14,158 nt of DNA from Betaproteobacteria bacterium UBA5216 (GTDB taxonomy: Bacteria; Pseudomonadota; Gammaproteobacteria; Burkholderiales; SG8-41): positions 1 to 14,158 of the forward strand of contig DHVE01000087.1 in assembly GCA_002412495.1 (NCBI GenBank). Reading direction: 5' to 3'. Made by a program: the position numbers and the translations under genes. The notes below the pieces were generated by a model, which saw only the letters and a program-made list of their open reading frames with translations, was not told the origin of the DNA and did not search any database. Of this stretch, positions 1 to 6,952 are shown one piece after another (the stretch's first letter is position 1; the number at the start of each line of letters is the position of its first letter).

Positions 1-2160
1 GTGTCGCAGATCGCCACCTTCGGCACCATGGCGGCCAAGGCCGTGGTGCGCGACGTGGGGCGCGTGCTTGAAATGTCGTACACGTTTTGCGATCAACTGG
101 CGAAGCTGATTCCGTTTCAGCCCGGCAAGCACATTACCCTCCAGCTCGCGCGCGAGATGGAGCCGCAGTTGAAGGAGCGCGAGAAAAACGAGGAGGAAGT
201 CGCCGAGCTGCTGGCGCTGGCGGAAAAAATCGAAGGCATGACCCGCAACGTCGGCATGCATGCGGGCGGTGTATTGATCGCGCCGGGCAAGCTCACCGAT
301 TTTTGTCCGCTGTACGTGGCCGATGCGTCGGATTCCGCCGTCAGCCAGTTTGACAAGGACGACGTCGAAGCCATCGGCCTGGTGAAGTTCGACTTTCTGG
401 GCCTCACCACGCTGACCATTCTGGATTGGGCCGTGCGGTATGTGAAGCAGCTCGATCCGGAATCCACCTTCGCGCTGCATGAGTTACCGCTGGACGATGC
501 GGCATCGTACCGCATGTTCGCCACGGCAAACACCACGGCGATATTCCAGTTTGAATCGAGCGGCATGCGCGATCTGTTGAAACGCGCACGTCCCGACCGG
601 TTCGGCGACATTATCGCCTTGGTGTCGTTGTATCGCCCCGGCCCGATGGAACTGATTCCCGAGTTCTGCGACCGCAAGCACGGCAAGCGATTTGAGTATC
701 CCGATCCGCGCGTGAAGGACATCCTCTCCGAATCCTACGGCATCATGATTTACCAGGAGCAGGTGATGCAGATGGCGCAGATCATCGGCGGCTACAGCCT
801 TGGGGGCGCCGATCTGCTGCGCCGCGCGATGGGCAAGAAAAAAGCCGAAGAGATGGCCGAGCATCGCGATCTGTTTGCCGCCGGCGCCGAAAAAAATGGC
901 CTGTCGCGCCGCAAGGCGGACGAGCTGTTTGACTTGATGGAAAAGTTCGCGGGTTACGGCTTCAATAAATCGCACGCGGCGGCGTACGCGCTAGTGGCCT
1001 ACCAGACCGCGTACATGAAGGCGCACCACGCGGCCGCGTTCATGGCTGCCAACATGTCGGCGGTGATGAATGACACCGACAAGGTGCAGCAGTTGCATGA
1101 CGACGCGCGCGCCAACAAGCTCGACATACTTGCGCCGGATGTGAACAGCGGCGGCTATCGATTTGCGCCGGTCGATACCAAGCGCATCCGCTACGGGCTG
1201 GGCGCCATCAAAGGCACCGGCGAAGGCGCGATTACCCATATCATCGAGGAGCGCGACAAAAACGGCCCGTACAAGGATTTGTTTGATTTCTGTCATCGCG
1301 TGGACAACCGTATCGTCAACCGGCGCGTGGTCGAATCGCTGGTGCGCGCCGGTGCGTTCGACAGCGTCGATGACAATCGCGCGGCACTACTGGCCTCGGT
1401 GGGCCTTGCACTCGAAAGCGCGGAGCAGGCGAGCCGCAACGCGAATCAGACCAATCTCTTCGGTGATGTGCAGGATCATCGGCCCACCGTGCATCTGGTG
1501 AATATATCGCGCTGGAATGATCTTGAACGCCTGAAGCAGGAAAAAACCGCGCTGGGTTTTTACCTGTCCGGGCATCCGTTCCGCTATTACGAGGCCGAGC
1601 TGCGCGGTTTTGCCTCGACGCGACTGGATCAAATTTCACCACAAGCGCAGCCGGTGATGCTGGCGGGCATCATCGTGAGTCAACGCATCCAGATGACACG
1701 GCGTGGGCGCATGGCGATACTGGCGCTCGACGACAGCTATGCGCGCATCGAACTGACGGTGTTTAACGAATTATTCGAGCAGCACCGCCATTGGCTGAAG
1801 GAAGACACCCTGATCGTGGTCGAGGGCAAAGTCACTAAATCGATGTACGACGAATCGGAAAGCCTGCGCATCTCGGCGGAGAAACTGTTCGATCTGCAAA
1901 AAGCGCGCGAGCAGTTCGCGCGCGCGCTGAAAATCACCTGCAACGGCCAATCATCGGGCGCGAAGTTGCGCGCGCTGCTCACGCCGCATTTGAAAGGGCC
2001 ATGCCCGGTCGCCATTGAGTATCACAACCAGACCGGACGCTGCGAAATCAGCCTCGGCGAGGATTGGAAAGTGTATCCGCGCGATGAATTGATTGCGTCG
2101 CTGGGCGAATGGGTGAAACCGGAAAACGTGCGGCTGGTTTATTCGAATGGATATACGTAA
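1..2160 (+). CDS. dnaE: DNA polymerase III alpha subunit, C-terminal part (5' end outside window)
   Basis: This is the replicative polymerase subunit of the Pol III holoenzyme. The frame is open from base 1 and enters the protein at a stretch matching E. coli DnaE near residue 430 (VSQIATFGTMAAKAVVRDVG), so the PHP domain and the first two catalytic aspartates lie upstream of the window. Seen here, numbered from base 1: rest of palm with VKFDFLGL, whose Asp131 matches the third catalytic aspartate; fingers with RPGPMELIPEF, YQEQVMQMAQ, GGADLLRRAMGKKK and FAGYGFNKSHAAAYALV (about 205-340); helix-hairpin-helix region with GLGAIKGTGEGA (about 350-465); a clamp-binding pentapeptide QTNLF at 483-487, the counterpart of E. 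coli QADMF; OB-fold (about 550-630); and a C-terminal tail. The final 14 bases overlap the next gene. The base 1 GTG is an internal codon, not a start. Identification is very secure by colinearity with E. coli DnaE. Confidence 0.98.
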   Translation: MSQIATFGTMAAKAVVRDVGRVLEMSYTFCDQLAKLIPFQPGKHITLQLAREMEPQLKEREKNEEEVAELLALAEKIEGMTRNVGMHAGGVLIAPGKLTDFCPLYVADASDSAVSQFDKDDVEAIGLVKFDFLGLTTLTILDWAVRYVKQLDPESTFALHELPLDDAASYRMFATANTTAIFQFESSGMRDLLKRARPDRFGDIIALVSLYRPGPMELIPEFCDRKHGKRFEYPDPRVKDILSESYGIMIYQEQVMQMAQIIGGYSLGGADLLRRAMGKKKAEEMAEHRDLFAAGAEKNGLSRRKADELFDLMEKFAGYGFNKSHAAAYALVAYQTAYMKAHHAAAFMAANMSAVMNDTDKVQQLHDDARANKLDILAPDVNSGGYRFAPVDTKRIRYGLGAIKGTGEGAITHIIEERDKNGPYKDLFDFCHRVDNRIVNRRVVESLVRAGAFDSVDDNRAALLASVGLALESAEQASRNANQTNLFGDVQDHRPTVHLVNISRWNDLERLKQEKTALGFYLSGHPFRYYEAELRGFASTRLDQISPQAQPVMLAGIIVSQRIQMTRRGRMAILALDDSYARIELTVFNELFEQHRHWLKEDTLIVVEGKVTKSMYDESESLRISAEKLFDLQKAREQFARALKITCNGQSSGAKLRALLTPHLKGPCPVAIEYHNQTGRCEISLGEDWKVYPRDELIASLGEWVKPENVRLVYSNGYT

Positions 2161-2854
2161 GTTAATGTTTTTTAATGGACTTTTATTGCCTCTCTTGACG
2201 CTGGCCAGTGCGTTTGCCACAGCCGGCGAGAGTGAATGGAAGGCACTGACCGATCAGGTGATGCCGCAACTGCAGAGCGGCGCTTTCAAACAGGCAGAGC
2301 AGACGGCGCGCGAGTCACTCGTAGAGGCGGAGAAAACTTTCGGCACTGTGCATCCCAACACGGCGCTGAGCCTGAGCAATCTCGCGCTGGTATTGCGCAT
2401 TCAAAAGCGCTTTGAGGAATCCGAAAAGCAGTACCAGCGCACGCTGGCGATACGCGAAAAGGCGCTCGGCGCTGCGCACCCCACCACCGCGTTGACCATG
2501 CTCAATCTGGCGGACGTGTTACAGGCGCAGAAAAAATACGCCGAGGCGGAGAAACTGCAGCGCGTGGTGCTGCCACTTTTCGAAAAACTGCATGGTGATG
2601 ATCCCAAAACCGCCACCGCGCTGAATAACCTCGGCGCCAATCTCCACGCGCAATCGCGCCATAAGGAAGCCGAACCGTATTTTCGGCGCGCGCTGGCGAT
2701 GAAGGAAAAAACGCTGGGCCCGACGAATCAGAGTCTGGTGCACACGTTGAACAATCTCGCCGAAGTATGCGAGGCGTTGGGGCGCAAGGACGAAGCAGCC
2801 AAATACCGCGCACGCGCGGTGGAGATCGCCAAGCAGTCGCCGACGCGCGCGTAG
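2147..2854 (+). CDS. Exported tetratricopeptide-repeat protein
   Basis: The product is 235 aa. It starts with a signal-peptide-like segment: Arg4 and Lys5, then a hydrophobic stretch FFNGLLLPLLTLASAFA with likely cleavage after AFA or ATA. The rest consists of about four 42-residue TPR units of the kinesin-light-chain type (TPR_10/12), with recurring HPxTALxLxNLAxVL and Y/EAExLxRxxLxxxEK signatures at about 62-105, 106-147, 148-189 and 190-230. Such repeats form a helical solenoid for protein-protein contacts; no enzymatic domain is present. The ATG at 2147 lies inside the last codons of dnaE (14-base overlap) and no clear Shine-Dalgarno is visible, so translational coupling is likely. An internal ATG at 2165 would remove the positively charged n-region, which favours 2147. 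The partner and specific role are unknown. The fold is certain; periplasmic location is inferred from the signal. Confidence 0.88.
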   Translation: MDIRKLMFFNGLLLPLLTLASAFATAGESEWKALTDQVMPQLQSGAFKQAEQTARESLVEAEKTFGTVHPNTALSLSNLALVLRIQKRFEESEKQYQRTLAIREKALGAAHPTTALTMLNLADVLQAQKKYAEAEKLQRVVLPLFEKLHGDDPKTATALNNLGANLHAQSRHKEAEPYFRRALAMKEKTLGPTNQSLVHTLNNLAEVCEALGRKDEAAKYRARAVEIAKQSPTRA

Positions 2855-2925
2855 TGGAACGTACCGCTGCGTTTCGGTTGGTCTGGTAGCTTGATGCAAA
2901 ACGATACTTATTGGCCTCGAGTTTC

Positions 2926-2963
2926 CTCATGTACAATTTTTCAGAAGCGCATGAGCGATTTTT
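2926..2963 (+). terminator. Weak candidate terminator after the TPR gene
   Basis: Six-base arms CTCATG and CATGAG enclose an 18-base loop, and a run of five T follows within three bases. The large loop and short AT-containing stem make this a marginal rho-independent terminator. It lies about 70 bases after the TPR stop, which fits a 3' end. Confidence 0.22.
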
Positions 2964-3109
2964 CCGCCGTATATACCGGTAGTGGTGGCGTATTGCCGTC
3001 ATGCGCGTTTTCGATGTGCACAATATGAGATAACGGCTAAAGCGTGATTGCCCCAGCGCCGACTTTTCCGGTCGCATGTTCAAAAACCAACGTTCCTTAC
3101 GGGATAGAG

Positions 3110-3124
3110 CACGAGACACTCGTG
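3110..3124. repeat. Short perfect inverted repeat downstream of ychJ
   Basis: CACGAG ACA CTCGTG: six base pairs with a three-base loop, 23 bases beyond the ychJ stop on the minus strand. No T-run follows in either direction, so it is not a classical terminator. It could be a 3'-end stabilising hairpin. Confidence 0.35.
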
Positions 3125-3147
3125 GGTAGGCGGAATTAAAATACCGC

Positions 3148-3594
3148 TTACAAGCTGTGGCCGTCGATGTAATACCAGCGTCCGTCCTGGCGCACAAAGC
3201 GGCTGGATTCGTGCAGACGTTGCGCGCCGTTGCTGGTGCGGCAGCGCGCGACAAACTCTACCACGCCGGCATCGCCACCGGTCTCGGTATGCCGCACTTC
3301 CAGTCCCAACCATTTGACAGGCGAGAGTTCCAGATCACCCGGCGATGTGGACGGATGCCAGGTTGCCATTAGGTAGTCGATCAGGCCCATGACATAGGCG
3401 CTGTAGCGCGAGCGCATCAGCGCTTCGGGAGTGGGCGCGTGTACACTGGCGCTCAAACCCGCGTGCCACGGACCGCAGCACGCCGCGTACAGTTGTTCGC
3501 CGTCGCATGGGCAGGGTGCGCGTGGCGAAAGCGCAGACGATTTATCCAATCGGGGCAACCGCGATACCGCGATGTCCGGCGCGCGCGACGGCAT
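3148..3594 (-). CDS. ychJ: YchJ family protein (UPF0225, SEC-C-like metal-binding N-terminus)
   Basis: The product is 148 aa, the usual size for this family. After a short variable leader it carries the Cys-rich segment CPCDGEQLYAACCGPWH (Cys28, Cys30, Cys39, Cys40, with His44), which resembles a SEC-C-type zinc-binding motif. Family hallmarks follow: A(L)MRSRYSAYV at about 60-70, the DYLMATWHPS stretch, and a C-terminal NTF2-like half ending in SRFVRQDGRWYYIDG. The biochemical role of YchJ is not established. The ATG overlaps the TAA of the upstream cupin-like gene by one base (TAATG), so translation is probably coupled and it is the last gene of a minus-strand unit starting at 5130. The family call is strong; function is open. 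Confidence 0.92.
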   Translation of the reverse strand: MPSRAPDIAVSRLPRLDKSSALSPRAPCPCDGEQLYAACCGPWHAGLSASVHAPTPEALMRSRYSAYVMGLIDYLMATWHPSTSPGDLELSPVKWLGLEVRHTETGGDAGVVEFVARCRTSNGAQRLHESSRFVRQDGRWYYIDGHSL

Positions 3595-4349
3595 TAATCA
3601 TTTTCGCGCGGATACTGCAACACCAGCACTTCAAGCCCTCTTGCGCCGGCCTTGATTTCCACCGCGGGTTCATTTGACTCCACCACCACCATCGACCACA
3701 GCGGCATTTCCGTGCCCGCATTGATCAGTGTGCCATTGGCGACAAACAGATAGTAACCACCGCTCTTGGACGGGTCGGGGCCCATGGCGGTCATGTTCGC
3801 ACCGAGCCTTAGCACATGCGCCGCCATTTCGTCGTCTATTTTAGATTGATCAAACAGGGACTCCCACGAGGGCTCCTTGCGATATTGCAGTACCGGTTCG
3901 GTGGAGAGCACGACGGGCCGCGAAAACCAGTTGCGGCGCTTGCTGGGTTTGAGCTTTTCTCGATAGCCCGGTTTGTCCAGGTACACCGGCGCCGAATCGC
4001 CGGTTTTGATGCGCAGGGCCATGAATGACAACCCTTGCGGCCCGGCCACCACCGGGCCATACGCGGTGTGACGGTCTTTGTACTGCACCATCAATGGAAC
4101 AATGGGATCGCCTTTGCCGATGGTGCCAGATCCGGCGGGAAACAACTGAAACTGGGTTACGCCATGAAAGTGCGGCACAATGGTTTCGTTGGCGGCCATT
4201 TCGGTCATCGTCGCTTGCGGGCCGGGCGCCGGGCCGTGAGACGTTCGTGGCCCAAAATAAGTGGTGGCCCAATGTTCAAGGCCTGTGCCGGGCGAATGAA
4301 TCACGTGGCGTTTTTCCAGCGCTTCGGTTCCGCTCATCGCGTAGATCAT
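3594..4349 (-). CDS. Bicupin-like protein A
   Basis: The product is 251 aa with no signal peptide. The N-terminal half has a cupin-type motif around residues 57-76: VPHFHGVTQFQLF followed by a GxG turn, giving HxHxxxQ instead of the usual HxHxxxE. It continues with YKDRHTAYGPV and a strand-rich stretch. The C-terminal half (about 165-250) looks like a second, degenerate cupin barrel without metal-binding histidines (YYLFVANGTLINAGTEMPLW, then VLVLQYPRE). The same order of motifs occurs in the protein at 12578-13348, so the two are distant paralogues. The start is supported by AGGA just upstream of the ATG. It lies 37 bases after the Tat-oxidoreductase gene and overlaps ychJ by one base. Cupins of this kind are often metal-dependent dioxygenases, isomerases or sensors; the substrate is not visible. 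Confidence 0.72.
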   Translation of the reverse strand: MIYAMSGTEALEKRHVIHSPGTGLEHWATTYFGPRTSHGPAPGPQATMTEMAANETIVPHFHGVTQFQLFPAGSGTIGKGDPIVPLMVQYKDRHTAYGPVVAGPQGLSFMALRIKTGDSAPVYLDKPGYREKLKPSKRRNWFSRPVVLSTEPVLQYRKEPSWESLFDQSKIDDEMAAHVLRLGANMTAMGPDPSKSGGYYLFVANGTLINAGTEMPLWSMVVVESNEPAVEIKAGARGLEVLVLQYPREND

Positions 4350-4386
4350 TATGGTTTCCTGATGATTTTGTAATGGTCGCGCGGCT

Positions 4387-5130
4387 TTATTTCAGCGTGA
4401 CCGCGATTTTGCGTACTTCATCGGGCGAACGCTCGCCAGCCAGTGGCGTGCCGGGAATCAGGTATTTGCCCATCGTAGCGAGCGTGCCTACCAGTACCGG
4501 CTCGTACCCGACATCGCGAATCAGCGCGGATGCGGTGGCGATGGCGTTCTGATCGTCGCCCGCCATCGGCATGCCGACGCGTTCTTTCTGGTTGGCGGCA
4601 TCCGCCATTCGGGCATAACCGATGGCATTGAAGGCGCGCACGATGCGCGCGCCAGGCAGAAATTCCTGCGACGACTGTCCGGCGCCTTTTTCACGCGCAG
4701 TGACCGCCATGTCGCCGTCGCGCGCAACGATGGGGTTGGAGGTGTCGATGACAATTTTGCCCTTAAGCAAATCGCCCAAATCCTTGCCAATGCTGGGTAA
4801 TGCCTTGTAAGGCACGGAAATCAACAGTACGGTGCCGAACGCCGCCGCTTCGCGCGTCGTGCCGGCGCGCGCGCCGCCGCCGAGGCTTGCCGCCAGCTTC
4901 TTGTCATCGTCGAGATTCAGCGACGAAAACATCACTTCGTGTCCAGCCTTGACCCACGCACCGCCGACGGCGCTGCCGACGCGGCCGGAGCCGATAATGC
5001 CGATTTTCATCTTTCCGGATGCACCGCTCTGCGCAATTGCTGCAAGCGGCAGATTGCCCAGGAAGACGGCTGCGCCAGCCGCCTGAAGAAACGTCCGGCG
5101 GCTTGGTTTCATGATGGAATTGGATTTCAT
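4387..5130 (-). CDS. Tat-exported NAD(P)-binding oxidoreductase (F420-dependent NADP reductase-like domain)
   Basis: The product is 247 aa from the ATG at 5130, chosen because AGGAG (5138-5142) sits seven bases upstream; a longer in-frame reading from 5181 has no such site. The N-terminus holds a twin-arginine signal, PSRRTFLQ (about 8-15), followed by a hydrophobic segment ending in AIAQ. Next comes a Rossmann fold starting KIGIIGSGRVGSAVG, the GxGxxG dinucleotide site, with ISVPYKALP, KIVIDTSNP and VRAFNAIGY in the order seen in the pfam03807 family (NADP oxidoreductase, coenzyme F420-dependent). Members often reduce a small cofactor or act on NADP; the cytoplasmic forms lack a Tat signal. 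Tat export implies folding with bound nucleotide before transport to the periplasm. It is the first gene of the unit with the bicupin-like protein and ychJ. The physiological substrate is unknown, and real F420 use is doubtful. Confidence 0.85.
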   Translation of the reverse strand: MKSNSIMKPSRRTFLQAAGAAVFLGNLPLAAIAQSGASGKMKIGIIGSGRVGSAVGGAWVKAGHEVMFSSLNLDDDKKLAASLGGGARAGTTREAAAFGTVLLISVPYKALPSIGKDLGDLLKGKIVIDTSNPIVARDGDMAVTAREKGAGQSSQEFLPGARIVRAFNAIGYARMADAANQKERVGMPMAGDDQNAIATASALIRDVGYEPVLVGTLATMGKYLIPGTPLAGERSPDEVRKIAVTLK

Positions 5131-5329
5131 GGCGAATCTCCTGATTGCGATTGACTCTGATAGGCGGTGAGGGCAAAGCACAATATTGCGTCATGCCCAA
5201 GGTTTGAGCGCGTACATTATCACGACTGACACGTTACGCAAGGCTGCGCGCCGCATTACGCCGACACGGCATTCGACTAAAATCGAGCCTGTTGCCACGC
5301 CACCGTGGGTTTTAAATGGAATTGTCACC
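5131..5329. promoter_or_regulatory. Divergent intergenic region between oxidoreductase and NIPSNAP units
   Basis: About 200 bases between two divergent units, so promoters for both should lie here. For the plus strand, TAAAAT at 5278-5283 is a plausible -10 box about 47 bases before the NIPSNAP ATG, but no good -35 is found at 16-18 bases. For the minus strand only the ribosome binding site (5138-5142) is clear. GCACAATATTGCG at 5178-5190 is a near-palindrome centred on AATATT, like the element in the other divergent gap at 13426-13440. Confidence 0.4.
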
Positions 5330-5950
5330 ATGCTGCATGAACTGCGCTTTTACGAAATAGCCGCGGGAAAACTCGACGACTATATTAACCATGCCGGAAA
5401 GGTCGCCGTGCCGTTTCGCGGCGACGATTACGGCAAGCTGCTGGGCTTTTGGGCGTGCGAAATCGGCGCGGTCAATTGTGTGTTCAATCTGTGGGAGCAC
5501 GAGTCGGTGGCCACGCGCGAGGTGTTGCGCGCCAAATTGCAAATACAGGACGTGTGGCGCAATGACTATCTCCCGCATTCACAGCCGTTGATGCGCCGGC
5601 AGATATCGCGCTTGCTGACGCCGCTGGCCGACCCCAAGCTGCCGGCCACTCAGGGTAATCTGTATGAGATGCGCATCTTTCGCACCGGCCCCGGCAAGAC
5701 CCGCGCACTGGCATCGTTGTTGCAGGATGAATTGCCCGCGCCGCTGTGGGCCGCGGCGGTGGCGACCTGGACGGGCAATAGCGGTGACGTGAACGAGGTG
5801 GTTCACCTCTCGGCGTATTCGAATGCGCTGCCGGTGGCGGACATGCTGCAAGTCACGGCATGGCGTGATTTTCTCAAGCAGCATGGCGCATTGGTGGAAG
5901 ACATTCAGTCGAGCTTGATGACGCCCGTGCATTTTTCACCGTGGCACTGA
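5330..5950 (+). CDS. NIPSNAP family protein
   Basis: The product is 206 aa from the ATG at 5330, where similarity to NIPSNAP begins (MLHELRFYEIAAGKLDDY); the frame extends 48 codons further upstream but that part has no family features. Two related ferredoxin-like halves are visible: residues 1-100, ending in the W..Y/HS..LM region typical of NIPSNAP, and about 110-206, starting LYEMRIFRTGPGKTRAL. NIPSNAP proteins are dimeric alpha/beta-barrel proteins of uncertain biochemistry. In bacteria they are frequently found next to catabolic and transport genes. It opens a plus-strand unit: its TGA overlaps the ATG of the next gene by one base (TGATG). The family call is firm; function is inferred only from context. 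Confidence 0.85.
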   Translation: MLHELRFYEIAAGKLDDYINHAGKVAVPFRGDDYGKLLGFWACEIGAVNCVFNLWEHESVATREVLRAKLQIQDVWRNDYLPHSQPLMRRQISRLLTPLADPKLPATQGNLYEMRIFRTGPGKTRALASLLQDELPAPLWAAAVATWTGNSGDVNEVVHLSAYSNALPVADMLQVTAWRDFLKQHGALVEDIQSSLMTPVHFSPWH

Positions 5951-6924
5951 TGCGCGTGGCGCCGCGTCCGCGCGTGGCATGCGCCTTGGCGCTGGCCGTC
6001 TGCGTGCCAGTTACGCTGGCGCAGGAGTTTCCGAATCGGCCGGTGCGCGCCGTCATACCCTATGGCGTCGGCGGCAGCGCCGACGTGCTGGCGCGCGTGA
6101 TCGCGCCGGCCATTTCCGCGAATCTCGGGCAATCGATCGTGATCGACAATCGCGGCGGCGGCGCGGGGTTGCCGGCGTTTACGTTGGTGGCGAGGGCGCA
6201 GCCGGACGGCTATACCATTCTCGTGTCGGCCTCCAATCTGGCGTCCAATCCGATCCTGTTCAAGAAGCTGCCGTATGACGCGGAAAAGGATTTTTCGCCG
6301 ATCAGCCTGATCGCCATCGTGCCGGCGGTGCTGGTGGTGCAGCCGGGTTCCCCTTTGCACTCGGCCAAAGACCTGATTGCGCTGGCGAAGGCAAAGCCTG
6401 GCACGCTGAACTATGGCTCGGTCGGCAATGGATCGGGCAATCATCTGGTGACGGAAATGTTCGCCAATGCCGCCGGTCTGCAACTGTCGCATGTGCCCTA
6501 CAAAAGCGCGGGCGCCTTCATGACCGATCTGGTGAGCGGGCGGCTGGATTTTGTGTTTGCCACCATCCCGGCGGCGTACGCGTTCATCAGCAGCGGACGG
6601 GTGCGCGCGTTGGGCGTGAGCAGCCTCAAGCGCAGCCGTACGCTGCCCGATGTACCGTCCATCGCGGAATCAGCGATACCCGGCTTCGAGGTCAACACGT
6701 GGCTGGGCGCATTGGCGCCGGCGGGCACGCCGCCGAAAGTGGTGGCACGGTTGAACGCCGCCATATTGGAAGCATTGCGCACGCCGGGCATGGGCGATCG
6801 CCTGAAGACCCTCGGCGCGGAACAGGTCGGCAGCAGTCCGGCGCAGATGGGGACTTACCTCAGCGCCGAGATTGAGCGCTGGACCAATCTGGCGAAGACG
6901 GTCAAATTCGAAGTGTCGAACTGA
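5950..6924 (+). CDS. Bug/TctC-family periplasmic solute-binding protein 1
   Basis: The product is 324 aa, the normal family length (pfam03401). The ATG at 5950 overlaps the NIPSNAP stop; a GTG at 5941 is possible but less likely. A signal peptide runs to about residue 25 (AVCVPVTLAQ, cleavage near LAQ-EF). The mature part has the family landmarks: FPNRPVRAVIPYGVGGSADV with GGxxD ligand-loop Asp, IVIDNRGGGAG, QPDGYTIL, YDAEKDFSPI, PGTLNYGSVGNGSGNHL, VPYKSAGAFMTDL, LPDVPSIAES and LAPAGTPPKV. Such proteins bind carboxylated solutes in the periplasm for a TctAB-type transporter or act as orphan receptors; no TctA/TctB is in this window. It is followed after 28 bases by the alpha/beta-hydrolase fold gene, which suggests joint function. 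Confidence 0.95.
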   Translation: MRVAPRPRVACALALAVCVPVTLAQEFPNRPVRAVIPYGVGGSADVLARVIAPAISANLGQSIVIDNRGGGAGLPAFTLVARAQPDGYTILVSASNLASNPILFKKLPYDAEKDFSPISLIAIVPAVLVVQPGSPLHSAKDLIALAKAKPGTLNYGSVGNGSGNHLVTEMFANAAGLQLSHVPYKSAGAFMTDLVSGRLDFVFATIPAAYAFISSGRVRALGVSSLKRSRTLPDVPSIAESAIPGFEVNTWLGALAPAGTPPKVVARLNAAILEALRTPGMGDRLKTLGAEQVGSSPAQMGTYLSAEIERWTNLAKTVKFEVSN

Positions 6925-6952
6925 GCATTTCTGCATAGCCGGTAAAATTTCC

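Larger units (their letters stand above)
2855..3147. other. Intergenic gap between convergent TPR gene and ychJ
   Basis: About 290 bases with no convincing gene on either strand, more AT-rich in patches than its surroundings. Two weak structural elements are visible. CTCATG (2926-2931) and CATGAG (2950-2955) form a 6-bp inverted repeat with an 18-base loop, followed by ATTTTT at 2958-2963, which could be a poor rho-independent terminator for the dnaE-TPR unit. A short perfect hairpin lies at 3110-3124. TACAAT at 2932-2937 resembles a -10 box, but the only upstream TTG hexamer (TTGGCC, 2911-2916) is at a poor 15-base spacing and no gene follows. Confidence 0.5.

Noticed and set aside
484..975. 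Long antisense frame within dnaE (also 117-722 minus)
   Set aside because: These are shadows of the strong dnaE coding frame, with low-complexity composition and no recognisable domain.
2502..3254. 250-codon minus-strand frame spanning the TPR gene, the intergenic gap and ychJ
   Set aside because: It runs antisense to the TPR gene and overlaps the end of ychJ in another frame; the composition is Arg/Ser/Ala-rich with no domain.
5186..5329. 48-codon N-terminal extension of the NIPSNAP protein
   Set aside because: It lacks family features and contains a candidate -10 box; the family begins at the ATG at 5330.
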